Shown here: piece after piece, positions 43,194 through 51,936 of the stretch
How positions within the stretch are numbered: the first letter of the stretch is position 1
How the letters are laid out: each line of letters begins with the position of its first letter
Assembly (NCBI RefSeq): GCF_021531655.1
Contig: NZ_JADYUF010000015.1
Coordinates: 1-64,000, forward strand
DNA from: Leyella stercorea
GTDB lineage: Bacteria > Bacteroidota > Bacteroidia > Bacteroidales > Bacteroidaceae
Reading direction: 5' to 3'
Length of the DNA: 64,000 bases
Notes under the pieces: model-generated
Databases searched by the model: none
Seen by the model: the letters and a program-made list of their open reading frames with translations, nothing else
What the model was told of the DNA's origin: nothing
Position numbers and translations under genes: made by a program

Positions 43194-44201
43194 TTATCCG
43201 TTAATCTCCCTAAACTTCTTGAACGTTGCCAGTGCTCGTCCGCTCTCTATCGACTCGCGTGCTATGTCGATACATTCCTCAATGGGTTTCTGTCCGCGTT
43301 CGAATGTCTGTATACCGAATGCCGCATTGGCTATCACGATGTTCTTCTGTGCAGACAGCGCACGGTTCTCAAGCACGGCATCGAATATCTCGGCGGCTTC
43401 CTTTTCGGTGGCACCGGCTACGAGTTCTTCGGGCTTTGCCTTCTGCATACCGAGATCGGAGGGCGAGAAGATACGCTCATAGGTATTGGTGGCAACCTTG
43501 AAGTCGCCCGTAAGCGAAATCTCGTCGTATCCGTCGATGCTGTTGACTATAGCGTAATCGACACCCAAGCGACGATACACCTCGCTGTAGAGCTTCATCT
43601 GACTGAGAGTGGCTACGCCCAATAGCTGACATTTGGGTTGCGATGGATTGACCAGCGGACCGAGCAGATTGAAGCATGTGGGAAACTGCAAAGCCTTGCG
43701 TATCGGACCAACAAACTTCATTGCCTTGGCAAAGAGCTGGGCATGCAGGTAAACGATGCCACACTCGTTGATAGAACGGTTGAGCTTATCAAGGTCGGCA
43801 GTGAACTTCACGCCGTGCTGTTCGATGACGTTCGAGGCTCCTGAGGTAGATGTGGCAGAATAGTTGCCGTGCTTTGCCACCTTGTATCCAGCTCCTGCTA
43901 TGACAAAACATGAAGTTGTGGAGATATTGAAGGTGTTCTTGCGGTCGCCACCAGTGCCTACCACGTCGATGTAACGGTCGCAGTCGAGTACGGCAGGTAC
44001 TCCCGTTTCGAGTATTCCGTCGCGAAATCCGAGCAGTTCGTCTACTGTCACGCCTCGCATCTGGAGTGCTGTGAGCATTGCCGAAATCTGTTCGCTGGGA
44101 TATTCGTCGCGTGTTATACCAAGCAGAATGTCCTTTGTCTCCTGACGGCTGAGCTTCTCGCCGCCAAGCACCTTTTCCAAAATCAACTTCATTGTTGCCA
44201 T
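43194..44201 (-). CDS. trpD: Anthranilate phosphoribosyltransferase
   Basis: 335 aa. Glycine-rich PRPP loop VVGTGGDRKNTFNIST, the KHGNYSATSTSGASNVIEQHG substrate loop, and PTCFNLLGPLVNP. It transfers the phosphoribosyl group to anthranilate. The first enzyme gene of the operon, 133 nt downstream of the leader peptide. The Met three codons later (MKLILEKVL) is an alternative start. It is not fused to trpG. Confidence 0.95.
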   Translation of the reverse strand: MATMKLILEKVLGGEKLSRQETKDILLGITRDEYPSEQISAMLTALQMRGVTVDELLGFRDGILETGVPAVLDCDRYIDVVGTGGDRKNTFNISTTSCFVIAGAGYKVAKHGNYSATSTSGASNVIEQHGVKFTADLDKLNRSINECGIVYLHAQLFAKAMKFVGPIRKALQFPTCFNLLGPLVNPSQPKCQLLGVATLSQMKLYSEVYRRLGVDYAIVNSIDGYDEISLTGDFKVATNTYERIFSPSDLGMQKAKPEELVAGATEKEAAEIFDAVLENRALSAQKNIVIANAAFGIQTFERGQKPIEECIDIARESIESGRALATFKKFREING

Positions 44202-44255
44202 ATTACAATCCTTTTAAATGTTGTCAACTGTTATAACTCCCTTGAATACGGATAT

Positions 44256-44292
44256 AAAAAAAGACCTGTCGCGTGAGCGGCAGGCCTGTCTT
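44256..44292 (-). terminator. trp attenuator terminator
   Basis: On the minus strand a GC-rich stem (AAGAC...CCTG.CG / CG..CAGG-TCTT) with a CTCA loop runs into seven U residues. It lies 42 nt after the leader-peptide stop and 55 nt before trpD. Its position and U-tract are those of a transcription attenuator. Confidence 0.8.
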
Positions 44293-44333
44293 ATTATCTC
44301 TATATACGAAAATAATGCGTAGGTGCTATCTTC

Positions 44334-44393
44334 TCACGACTTTTCAGATCTTGAGCTACGCCACCACCAGAATGTAAGCTGTGCATTATTCAT
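44334..44393 (-). CDS. trpL: trp leader peptide with three Trp codons
   Basis: A 19-codon ORF (MNNAQLTFWWWRSSRSEKS) with three consecutive TGG codons at positions 9-11. It lies between a promoter-like pair and the attenuator hairpin, directly upstream of trpD. Ribosome stalling at the Trp codons when tryptophan is scarce would change leader folding and let transcription read into trpDCFABEG. Such leaders are standard in Proteobacteria; finding one here implies ribosome-mediated attenuation in this bacterium. Confidence 0.85.
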   Translation of the reverse strand: MNNAQLTFWWWRSSRSEKS

Positions 44394-44429
44394 ATACTGT
44401 ATTCTTTTAATTAGTAATCTATTCGATTG

Positions 44430-44460
44430 CAAAAATAAGAAATAATTATTAATTCACAAG
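44430..44460 (-). promoter_or_regulatory. trp operon promoter
   Basis: Minus strand: -33 CTTG (44457-44460) and -7 TATTTTTG (44430-44437), 19 nt apart. Transcription would start near 44423, about 30 nt before the leader-peptide ATG. Confidence 0.7.
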
Positions 44461-44643
44461 TTTTTTGAAGACTTTTTTATCCAATCACTGATATTTTGTT
44501 CGATTTAGTGTATTCTGAGTATAAAAATGTATTGTTACACCTTTATTATATAGGAAAAAAATAAAATGCGCCAGAATATAATAATAAACAATCATCGTCG
44601 TTAATGATAATAAAGACGTAACAACAAACAAAACATTTCGCCT
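44461..44643. other. AT-rich intergenic region upstream of the 41-aa ORF
   Basis: No ORF or strong hairpin seen. It should hold the promoter for the small ORF and rpe, but no TAnnTTTG box fits well. Confidence 0.4.
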
Positions 44644-44769
44644 ATGAAGATTTTTACCCCAGACGAGGCTCGACCCTCAGAACTTACGCTGAACATCATA
44701 CGCCAGATAGCATACGCCTATCGGGTGATGAAAGGCGACGGACAAAACGAAGCGTATATGACAAACTAA
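44644..44769 (+). CDS. Small 41-aa protein of unknown function
   Basis: A complete ORF from ATG 44644 to TAA 44769. It starts MKIFTPDEARPSELTLNIIR, continues with QIAYAYRVMKGDG and ends AYMTN. Its codon use looks like that of the neighbours, and it has clear amphipathic-helix character (LTLNIIRQIAYAYRVM). The ARPS...LxxIRQxAYxY pattern recalls very short conserved Bacteroidales proteins of unknown function. It is 39 nt upstream of rpe and may share its transcript. It could alternatively be a regulatory leader, but it lacks a run of one amino acid. Confidence 0.6.
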   Translation: MKIFTPDEARPSELTLNIIRQIAYAYRVMKGDGQNEAYMTN

Positions 44770-44808
44770 TCTCTAAAACTATTTTATAAAAGAAAGACTA
44801 TCACAGAT

Positions 44809-45462
44809 ATGGAAACACTTATTTCACCTTCACTGCTGTCTGCCAACTTCATCAACCTCAAGAAGGACATCGAGATGATCAACAACAGCGAGGCCGACTG
44901 GCTTCATCTGGACATTATGGACGGCGTATTCGTACCCAACATCTCTTTCGGTTTCCCCGTTATCGAGGCTGTGGCTAAGGAGTGCAAGAAGCCGCTCGAC
45001 GTGCATCTGATGATTGTACATCCCGAAAACTACATCAAGCAGGTGGCTGCTACGGGCGCCATGATGATGAACGTACACTTCGAGGCGTGCTTACACTTGC
45101 ACCGCACCGTCCAGGAGATACATGCCGCAGGTATGAAAGCCGGCGTCACGCTCAATCCTTCTACTCCTATCTGCATGCTTGAGGACATCATCAACGATGT
45201 TGACATGGTGCTGCTCATGAGCGTTAACCCTGGTTTTGGCGGACAGATGTTTATTCCCGGCATCGTGGAAAAGACACGCAGACTGAAGAAAATGATTGAG
45301 GAGAAAGGCAGCAAGGCCCTTGTCCAGATTGACGGTGGCGTTAACGACAAGACCGCACCGCTGCTGGTAGAGGCAGGAGCAGACGTATTGGTAAGCGGCA
45401 GCTACATATTCAAGGCAGCCGACCCGATAAAGACAATACACGAATTGAAGAACTGCAAATAA
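44809..45462 (+). CDS. rpe: Ribulose-phosphate 3-epimerase
   Basis: 217 aa TIM barrel. Metal and catalytic residues are in ISPSLLSANFINL, WLHLDIMDGVFVPNISFG, DVHLMIVHPENY, LMSVNPGFGGQMFIPG, and QIDGGVNDKTAPLLVEAGADVLVSGSYIF. It interconverts ribulose-5-phosphate and xylulose-5-phosphate in the pentose phosphate pathway. Length is normal. Confidence 0.97.
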   Translation: METLISPSLLSANFINLKKDIEMINNSEADWLHLDIMDGVFVPNISFGFPVIEAVAKECKKPLDVHLMIVHPENYIKQVAATGAMMMNVHFEACLHLHRTVQEIHAAGMKAGVTLNPSTPICMLEDIINDVDMVLLMSVNPGFGGQMFIPGIVEKTRRLKKMIEEKGSKALVQIDGGVNDKTAPLLVEAGADVLVSGSYIFKAADPIKTIHELKNCK

Positions 45463-45495
45463 TATTCAGTTCATAATTGATAATTGAGAGTTGAG

Positions 45496-45536
45496 AGTTT
45501 TTTAGTTGAGAATTGAAAATTCTCAACTAAAAAACT
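45496..45536. terminator. Bidirectional terminator after rpe and the ClC gene
   Basis: Perfect 19-bp stem AGTTTTTTAGTTGAGAATT / AATTCTCAACTAAAAAACT with a 3-nt loop. It overlaps the last bases of the ClC-type gene (stop at 45535-45537). Preceded by ATTGAGAGTTGAGAG repeats. Confidence 0.85.
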
Positions 45537-47346
45537 ACTCATTAGAGAAGTCAGCCACCATCTTGCGATACATACTATAGGCACGTGAGCGCGATATGTA
45601 TCCCGTTATATGACCTGCCGTATTCACTACCGGCAAATAGCGCGTGCCCTTAAGGTCGAACTTGCGCATCACTTCTTCCATCGAATCACCCTCGGCTACC
45701 TGTGCTGCAATTGGCTGCATAAGCTGACGAACGGTGAACTTATTGTACAATTCGGCACGGAACATGACGTGGCGAATCTTCGTAATGTCTATCTCACCCA
45801 ATATCGATCCGGCTGCATTGAGCACCGGAATGAAACTGGTGTGGCTCTTTGATATGGCATTGACCAATCGTCCAAGCGGCATATCGGGGTCAACGGCTGT
45901 ATAGTCGCGTTCTATCACACTGTCCATACTCATAAGCGTGAGCACCGACTTGTCTGTATGGTGGGTGACGAGCTTGCCCTCACGTGCCAGTCGCATGGCG
46001 TAAATGCTGTGAGGCTCGAAAATGCTTATCGTCATAACCGAACTTACTGCCACTATCATAAGCGGCATGAAGAGGTCGTAGCCGTTGGTTATCTCGGCTA
46101 TGAGGAAGATACCCGTAAGCGGAGCATGCATTACACCTGCCATCACACCAGCCATTCCGAGCAATGTGAAGTTCTTCTCGGGAATATACGTTCCTATCTG
46201 GTACATATTCCAAAGACGCGAAAAGAGGAATCCGCTGAATGCACCGACGAACAATGACGGTGCGAACGTTCCACCACAACCGCCTCCACCATTGGTGGCT
46301 GCAGTGGCAAAGGTCTTTGTGAAAATGACCAAGGCGATGAAGAGTATGAGCAGATGGCCATTGCCATAGAACATAGAATTCTTGAGCACTTCGTTCCAGT
46401 CGGCTTCGCTCGAACCGTTGAGCAGAATGTTGATGGCGCTATATCCTTCACCATAAAGTACGGGGAAGAGGAATATCAGCGAACTCAACATCAGTCCGCC
46501 TAATGCCAACTTGCCCCAACGATGCTGCTTCATCCGCCCAAAAATGCCCTCGCATACCGACATGGAGCGTATGAAGTAGAGGCTGACAAGTCCGCATACT
46601 ACTCCAAGAATGATGCTGGCAGGTACACGTTCTACTACCCATCCGCTGTCAAGATGAAAGGTGAAGAGCGAGTCACTGCCCATAAATACGTATGTAAAGC
46701 ACGTGGCTGTGACGGCAGCCGTAAGGATTGGCAGCAGCGAAGCCATACTAAGGTCTACCATAAGGACTTCGAGCGTAAACACAAGTCCGGCTATCGGGGC
46801 CTTGAAGATACCGGCTATGGCGGCTGCGGCACCACATCCTACAAGCAGCATGAGCGTCTTGTTGTCCATACGGAAGAATCGTCCAAGATTGGAACCGATG
46901 GCTGAACCCGTAAGTACGATAGGTGCCTCGGCTCCTACCGAACCACCGAAACCGATTGTTATGGCTGATGCAACTACCGAAGTCCAGCAGTTGTGAGCCT
47001 TAAGACGCGACTGCTTGGATGATATGGCGTATAGAATACGTGTGATACCGTGCGAAATGTTGTCCTTGACAACGTAGCGTACAAACAACGAAGTCAAGAA
47101 TATACCTACAACAGGAAACATAAGGTACATCCAGTTGAACGTGTTGGCATGGAAACGCGACGTGAGCAACTGCTGTATCTCGTGTATGAGCGAGTGCAGA
47201 AGGAATGCGGCTACCGAGGCGAAGAAGCCGATGAAGAAAGCCAGGATTATCGTCGCCTGACGATCACTAAGGTGCTTGATACGCCATTGGTAGAGTCGCA
47301 ATCCAAGACTTCTTATTGCTGAAGTGCTTGAAACCGATTGTTGCAT
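45535..47346 (-). CDS. ClC-type chloride channel or Cl-/H+ antiporter with CBS domains
   Basis: 603 aa. About 10-12 hydrophobic helices in the first 430 residues with ClC filter motifs: GFGGSVGAEAPIV (gating Glu kept; GxEGP is GAEAP here), and GGGGCGGTFAPSLFVGAFSG (GxFxP motif). Two C-terminal CBS domains (about 465-520 and 535-590) have SFIPVLNAAGSILGEIDI and RYLPVVNTAGHITGYI. Anions, most likely chloride, would cross the inner membrane; whether it is a channel or exchanger cannot be told. It follows tsaC with a 3-nt gap and is probably co-transcribed with it. Confidence 0.9.
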   Translation of the reverse strand: MQQSVSSTSAIRSLGLRLYQWRIKHLSDRQATIILAFFIGFFASVAAFLLHSLIHEIQQLLTSRFHANTFNWMYLMFPVVGIFLTSLFVRYVVKDNISHGITRILYAISSKQSRLKAHNCWTSVVASAITIGFGGSVGAEAPIVLTGSAIGSNLGRFFRMDNKTLMLLVGCGAAAAIAGIFKAPIAGLVFTLEVLMVDLSMASLLPILTAAVTATCFTYVFMGSDSLFTFHLDSGWVVERVPASIILGVVCGLVSLYFIRSMSVCEGIFGRMKQHRWGKLALGGLMLSSLIFLFPVLYGEGYSAINILLNGSSEADWNEVLKNSMFYGNGHLLILFIALVIFTKTFATAATNGGGGCGGTFAPSLFVGAFSGFLFSRLWNMYQIGTYIPEKNFTLLGMAGVMAGVMHAPLTGIFLIAEITNGYDLFMPLMIVAVSSVMTISIFEPHSIYAMRLAREGKLVTHHTDKSVLTLMSMDSVIERDYTAVDPDMPLGRLVNAISKSHTSFIPVLNAAGSILGEIDITKIRHVMFRAELYNKFTVRQLMQPIAAQVAEGDSMEEVMRKFDLKGTRYLPVVNTAGHITGYISRSRAYSMYRKMVADFSNE

Positions 47347-47349
47347 CTC

Positions 47350-47919
47350 TTACTTTCTGATAATTGTTACTCTACCGTCCTTGGTAAGCTTTATGATACT
47401 GCTCGGCTTGTGCGGCTTGTGTTCCTGACGACGGGTCCAGCAGACATAATCTACCGCCTCAAGTATCTCAGGCGATATGTCGCAATAGTTCTGGGCAGCA
47501 GTCTCACCGCTTATATTGGCACTTGTGCTGACTATGGCTTTCTGGAATCTATAGCACAACTCTTTAGAGAAAGGTTCGTTGGTGACGCGCAATCCGATGC
47601 TGCCATCCTCGGCAATGAGGTTGGGAGCAAGGTTTACGGCACCGTCAAGAATAACTGTCGTTGGCTTGTCTGACAATTCCATAAGGTCCCATGCCACCGA
47701 GGGAACATCGCGTACATAACGCTGTACACGGTCAACGGAGTCGGCAAGGCATATTAGCGCCTTGGAATCATCACGCTGTTTGATCTTGTAGATTTTAGCT
47801 ACAGCTTCAGCATTGGTGGCATCGCAGCCCAATCCCCAAACAGTATCTGTAGGATAGAGTATCACCCCACCCTTCTTCATTGCGTCAATGGCATTCTTGA
47901 TATCTTCTTTCTGTGTCAT
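47350..47919 (-). CDS. tsaC: L-threonylcarbamoyladenylate synthase (YrdC/Sua5 type)
   Basis: 189 aa. YrdC-domain motifs VILYPTDTVWGLGCDATN, KIKQRDDSKALICL, and IVSTSANISGETA. It makes threonylcarbamoyl-AMP for the t6A37 modification of ANN-decoding tRNAs. It is the short YrdC/TsaC form without the Sua5 C-terminal domain. It is divergent from fmt, with both translation-related genes starting in a 126-nt shared region. Confidence 0.9.
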   Translation of the reverse strand: MTQKEDIKNAIDAMKKGGVILYPTDTVWGLGCDATNAEAVAKIYKIKQRDDSKALICLADSVDRVQRYVRDVPSVAWDLMELSDKPTTVILDGAVNLAPNLIAEDGSIGLRVTNEPFSKELCYRFQKAIVSTSANISGETAAQNYCDISPEILEAVDYVCWTRRQEHKPHKPSSIIKLTKDGRVTIIRK

Positions 47920-47962
47920 CGTTTTTTATATTTTAGTGTGTGTTTACTTCTTATACAACACG

Positions 47963-48022
47963 CAAAGTTACGTATTTTTAAGCACAAACCGTCAACGATA
48001 CAACGAAAAAACACTACCTTTG
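47963..48022. promoter_or_regulatory. Divergent promoters for tsaC and fmt
   Basis: CAAAGTTA at 47963-47970 (TAACTTTG on the minus strand, for tsaC) and TACCTTTG at 48015-48022 (for fmt). Both fit the TAnnTTTG box; -33 elements are weaker. Confidence 0.6.
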
Positions 48023-48045
48023 CATACAAAACAATAAAAGAAACG

Positions 48046-49026
48046 ATGGAAAAGAAAGACTTACGCATAGTATTTATGGGAACTCCTGAGTTTGCCGTGG
48101 GTTCGCTCAAGCTGCTTGTGGAGAATGGATATAATGTTGTGGCGGTTGTTACCCAACCCGACAAACCCGTAGGACGACATGGTTCGGTGCTGCGCGCTTC
48201 GGCTGTTAAGGAATATGCTTTGGAGCACGGATTGCCAGTACTGCAACCGGTAAAGATGAAGGATCCGGAATTTGTAGAACAGTTGCGAGAATACAACGCC
48301 GACTTGCAGGTAGTGGTGGCGTTCCGTATGTTGCCCGAGGTGATATGGGATATGCCACGATTCGGCACATTCAACGTGCATGCCGCATTGCTGCCGCAAT
48401 ACCGCGGAGCGGCTCCTATCAACTGGGCAGTCATCAATGGCGAGACAAAGACGGGTGTCACAACCTTCTTCCTCGACCATGACATAGACACTGGTCGCAT
48501 CATCATGCAGCGCGAATTCCCAATTCCAGACGATGCTGACGTGGAATATGTTTATGACGGACTTATGGAATTGGGCGCAGGCATATGTCAGGACACTGTC
48601 GATCTCGTTATTTCTACCGATGGCAATGTTCCTTCTCAGCCGCAACGCGAAGACATCGAACTCAAGGCTGCACCGAAGATATTCAAGGAAACCTGTCAGA
48701 TAGACTGGAATAACAACGCCAAACGCATTTACGACTTTGTGCGCGGACTCAGTCCTTATCCTGGAACATGGACTACACTTGCATCAAACAGCGAGACCGA
48801 GAAGACGGAGGCAAGCATTATAAAGATATTCAAGACTTGCAAAACGGGTATAAATTGCAATGGTACAGCTCCCGGAACTATGAAAACAGAAAACACCAAA
48901 CTTATGGTTGCCGCCAACGACGAATGGCTCGACATAGTAGAACTGCAAGCGGCTGGAAAGAAACGCATGGCTGCACGCGACTTCCTTAACGGATTCAAGC
49001 ATATTACCGACATGCACATGAAATAA
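48046..49026 (+). CDS. fmt: Methionyl-tRNA formyltransferase
   Basis: 326 aa from ATG 48046 (MEKKDLRIVFMGTPEFAVG). The in-frame extension upstream is not coding because it crosses the promoter. Catalytic segment FNVHAALLPQYRGAAPINWAVINGE, followed by TGVTTFFLDHDIDTG. The C-terminal domain is at about 210-320. It formylates initiator Met-tRNA. Terminated by the hairpin at 49048-49082. Confidence 0.96.
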   Translation: MEKKDLRIVFMGTPEFAVGSLKLLVENGYNVVAVVTQPDKPVGRHGSVLRASAVKEYALEHGLPVLQPVKMKDPEFVEQLREYNADLQVVVAFRMLPEVIWDMPRFGTFNVHAALLPQYRGAAPINWAVINGETKTGVTTFFLDHDIDTGRIIMQREFPIPDDADVEYVYDGLMELGAGICQDTVDLVISTDGNVPSQPQREDIELKAAPKIFKETCQIDWNNNAKRIYDFVRGLSPYPGTWTTLASNSETEKTEASIIKIFKTCKTGINCNGTAPGTMKTENTKLMVAANDEWLDIVELQAAGKKRMAARDFLNGFKHITDMHMK

Positions 49027-49047
49027 ACAATAGCAAGCAAAAAAAAT

Positions 49048-49082
49048 TGGGATGCCTTCCATATCGCATGGAAAGCATCCCA
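49048..49082. terminator. Terminator after fmt
   Basis: Stem TGGGATGC-TTCCAT / ATGGAA-GCATCCCA with a single C/A mismatch and a 5-nt loop. It lies between fmt (+) and the GH57 gene (-). Confidence 0.75.
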
Positions 49083-49132
49083 TTCTTATTAACCAATATT
49101 TATACAAGAACCCTTAACGGGTGTTCTTTTCA

Positions 49133-50563
49133 TTATTCAGCAGGCTGCTCGTCGGCCTTAGCCTTCTTGGCAGCAGGCTTCTTTGCAGCTGGAGTCTTCT
49201 TCGGAGCAGCAGCCTTTACAGGAGCCTTTGTCTTCTCAATCTTAGCACGAAGCTTCTCCTCTGTAGCCTCGATTTTCTCAATCTTAGCCTGAAGGCGAAC
49301 TATCTCCTTATTCTTCATCTCAATCTCCTCATCCTGATTCTTGATGGTTGTGAGCAGTGAGCTCAGCTCTTCATTGTCTACATCCTCTGGATAGAGTGAG
49401 TTTACACGTGAAATGAAGTCGCCAAGAATGTTCATATAGTTAGTGAATGCATCAAACGGACTTGAATAGATTCCACGGTTGATACCAACCTGCGACGGTT
49501 TTGTAGTCATCTGACGGAAATTGTTAGATGCCTGCAGATAGTCCCAATCCTGATTGATGCGCGGATCGTTAGCAATACGAACACGGTCGGCTACGCTATA
49601 GAGCTTGTTGAAAGCCTCACGCTGCATCGGATTACCAAGCCAGCAGCTGCAATCACGCTCCTCATCATTCCATGACAAAGTATCGGGAACGTCAACAGCA
49701 CTGACACTCTGGAACGAATCGCATATCTCTGACGGTGTAGAGAATGTCACGCCACGCTGCTTGGCACACTCAGGCAATGCCTTGAAGAAGTCGAGGATGT
49801 TGCTTGACAGAGGCTGTGCAATACCAAGAGCAGAAAGCTCCATGAAGATATTGACTACCTGCTCGCCCTCAGGAAGATTTGCTATGCGGTCAACATAACT
49901 GTCTGCGAAGAGCGGATAGCCCTCCCATTCAGTATTGCTGAAGCGCAATGATATATCATCGCTGAAATTAACGTTGCGCAGAAGAAGCTTGAGATTAGGA
50001 GCAAGAGCGCAGTTATATACATAGTTAGGCGACTTCCAGCCGAGGACGTGGCGCGCTCCCTCAGAGAGCATACCCTTAAAGCCCATCTGTGAAACATGCA
50101 AACCGATGTCGTCACTATAGATAAGCGAAGAGTTACGCAACACCTTAGGAGTCTGACCGAAGTATTCCTCCATCTTGGTGCACTGGCGCTTTACCTCAGC
50201 TGCAAAGCTCTCCTCATTGGCGAGCGATGCAAGTCCGTGTGAGTAAGGCTCGGCAAGGAACTCTACACAACCGGTCTGGTTGAGTTCCTGAAGCTTCTCA
50301 AGCACCTGAGGAGCGTGTTTTTCAAGCTGTTCGATACCTACGCCCGACAAAGAGAAAGCTACCTTAAAGTAGTTGCCATTCTCCTTAATCATTTCGAGCA
50401 ACGCATTGAGCGCAGGCATATACGAACGTTCCGCGATGTCAGAAATGAGACGCTCGTTCTCATAATCGTCGTAATAGTAGTGATCGGTACCGATATCAAA
50501 GAAACGGTAGCGCTTCAACTGTATATTCTGATGTATCTCGAAGTATAAACAAATAGTTTTCAT
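49133..50563 (-). CDS. GH57 glycoside hydrolase (alpha-amylase-like) with coiled-coil and Lys/Ala/Pro tail
   Basis: 476 aa. GH57 barrel: ICLYFEIHQNIQLKRYRFFDIG (start), FSLSGVGIEQLEKHAPQVL, GCVEFLAEPYSHGLASL (nucleophile region), RNSSLIYSDDIG (acid region). From about residue 400 there is a coiled coil (LLTTIKNQDEEIEMKNKEIVRLQAKIEKIEATEEKLRAKIEK), then a Lys/Ala/Pro-rich tail. No signal peptide. It would cut or transfer alpha-glucans in the cytoplasm. It is third in the debranching enzyme-GT4-GH57 operon, which is widespread in Bacteroidota for glycogen or similar glucans. Confidence 0.88.
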   Translation of the reverse strand: MKTICLYFEIHQNIQLKRYRFFDIGTDHYYYDDYENERLISDIAERSYMPALNALLEMIKENGNYFKVAFSLSGVGIEQLEKHAPQVLEKLQELNQTGCVEFLAEPYSHGLASLANEESFAAEVKRQCTKMEEYFGQTPKVLRNSSLIYSDDIGLHVSQMGFKGMLSEGARHVLGWKSPNYVYNCALAPNLKLLLRNVNFSDDISLRFSNTEWEGYPLFADSYVDRIANLPEGEQVVNIFMELSALGIAQPLSSNILDFFKALPECAKQRGVTFSTPSEICDSFQSVSAVDVPDTLSWNDEERDCSCWLGNPMQREAFNKLYSVADRVRIANDPRINQDWDYLQASNNFRQMTTKPSQVGINRGIYSSPFDAFTNYMNILGDFISRVNSLYPEDVDNEELSSLLTTIKNQDEEIEMKNKEIVRLQAKIEKIEATEEKLRAKIEKTKAPVKAAAPKKTPAAKKPAAKKAKADEQPAE

Positions 50564-50643
50564 TGTTGCTTGTCGTTTAATGGATTGTTGTGTATTTATT
50601 GCTTTTATGCATTACTATACATTGTGTGTTACACTTATTAGGC

Positions 50644-51915
50644 TTAAAGATTGCCTGAAAGAACACGCTCGTACAGATTCTTGATGCGTGCGCCAACCTT
50701 CTCCCATGTAATCTGGTCGACCTCATTCTTGCCCTCATCCTGCAGATAATGGAACAATGAGTCGTTATGACAGATTGCATAGATGGCATCGGCGAGTGCG
50801 TGGATGTCCCAGTAGTCGACCTTGATACAGTTGTCGAGAATCTCGGCACAACCTGACTGCTTAGATATAATGGTAGGCGTTCCGCACTGCATCGCTTCGA
50901 GAGGCGAAATACCAAACGGCTCTGAAACCGAAGGCATAACGTATACATCAGAGTCTTTCAAGCACTCGTACACCTGCTTGCCACGCATGAAACCAGGGAA
51001 GTGGAAACGGTCGGCAATACCACGCTCGGCAGCCAAGTAAATCATAGCGTCCATCATATCGCCACTACCTGCCATACAGAAACGCACGTTGCGTGTACGC
51101 TGAAGCACCATATTGGCAGCTTCCACGAAGTACTCCGGACCCTTCTGCATAGTGATACGACCAAGGAATGTAACCACCTTGTCCTTACCAGTATGGTCTG
51201 GACGTGGGATGTCCTGCAGTTCCTGACGCAATGGATAAACGGCATTGTGCATTGTGAAACACTTGCGCGGATCCTGATGATACTGGTTGATAACGGTCTG
51301 ACGTGTCAGTTCTGATACACACATAATGCAGTCTGCATTATCCATACCATCCTTCTCAATAGCATAAACTGTAGGGTTCACCTTACCACGCGAACGGTCG
51401 AAGTCGGTAGCGTGTACGTGAATACACAATGGTTTGCCACTTACATGCTTGGCATGTATACCAGCTGGATATGTCAGCCAGTCATGAGCATGAATTATAT
51501 CAAACTCCTCAGTGCGAGCTACTACACCGGCAATGATGGAATAGTTGTTTATTTCCTCATGCAGGTTAGACGGATAACCACCGGCAAATTCCATACAGCC
51601 AAGGTCATTGACATGCATATTGTTGAAGTCGGCATAGATATGGTCGCGCAGACGATAGTAGTAGTCGGGATCCATAACATTGGATATGCGGCTCTTTACA
51701 TAATCGTAGTCGACATCACGCCATGCTATAGGCACACAATTCATAGCAACAATACGGCAAGCGCTGCGATCCTCGTCACCAAACGGGTGCGGCAAGCACA
51801 ATACTGTCTCTACATCGCCCTGGGCATGAAGTCCCTGTGAGATACCAAAGTTAGCGGTAGCAAGTCCACCATATACGTGAGGAGGATACTCCCATCCGAA
51901 CATTAATACTTTCAT
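50644..51915 (-). CDS. GT4-type glycosyltransferase (glycogen synthase-like)
   Basis: 423 aa from the Met of MKVLMFGWEYPPHVYGG; six upstream codons are probably not used. The N-terminal motif WEYPPHVYGGLA and FDIIHAHDWLTYPAG fit glycogen/starch-type synthases. The nucleotide-sugar site has FLGRITMQKGPEYFVEAA and the E-x7-E motif SEPFGISPLEAMQCGTP. Together with the debranching and GH57 genes it is expected to build or remodel an alpha-1,4-glucan. Donor (UDP- or ADP-glucose) unknown. It starts 22 nt after the debranching gene. Confidence 0.88.
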   Translation of the reverse strand: MKVLMFGWEYPPHVYGGLATANFGISQGLHAQGDVETVLCLPHPFGDEDRSACRIVAMNCVPIAWRDVDYDYVKSRISNVMDPDYYYRLRDHIYADFNNMHVNDLGCMEFAGGYPSNLHEEINNYSIIAGVVARTEEFDIIHAHDWLTYPAGIHAKHVSGKPLCIHVHATDFDRSRGKVNPTVYAIEKDGMDNADCIMCVSELTRQTVINQYHQDPRKCFTMHNAVYPLRQELQDIPRPDHTGKDKVVTFLGRITMQKGPEYFVEAANMVLQRTRNVRFCMAGSGDMMDAMIYLAAERGIADRFHFPGFMRGKQVYECLKDSDVYVMPSVSEPFGISPLEAMQCGTPTIISKQSGCAEILDNCIKVDYWDIHALADAIYAICHNDSLFHYLQDEGKNEVDQITWEKVGARIKNLYERVLSGNL

Positions 51916-51936
51916 ATTTTTGAATCCTCCCAATTT

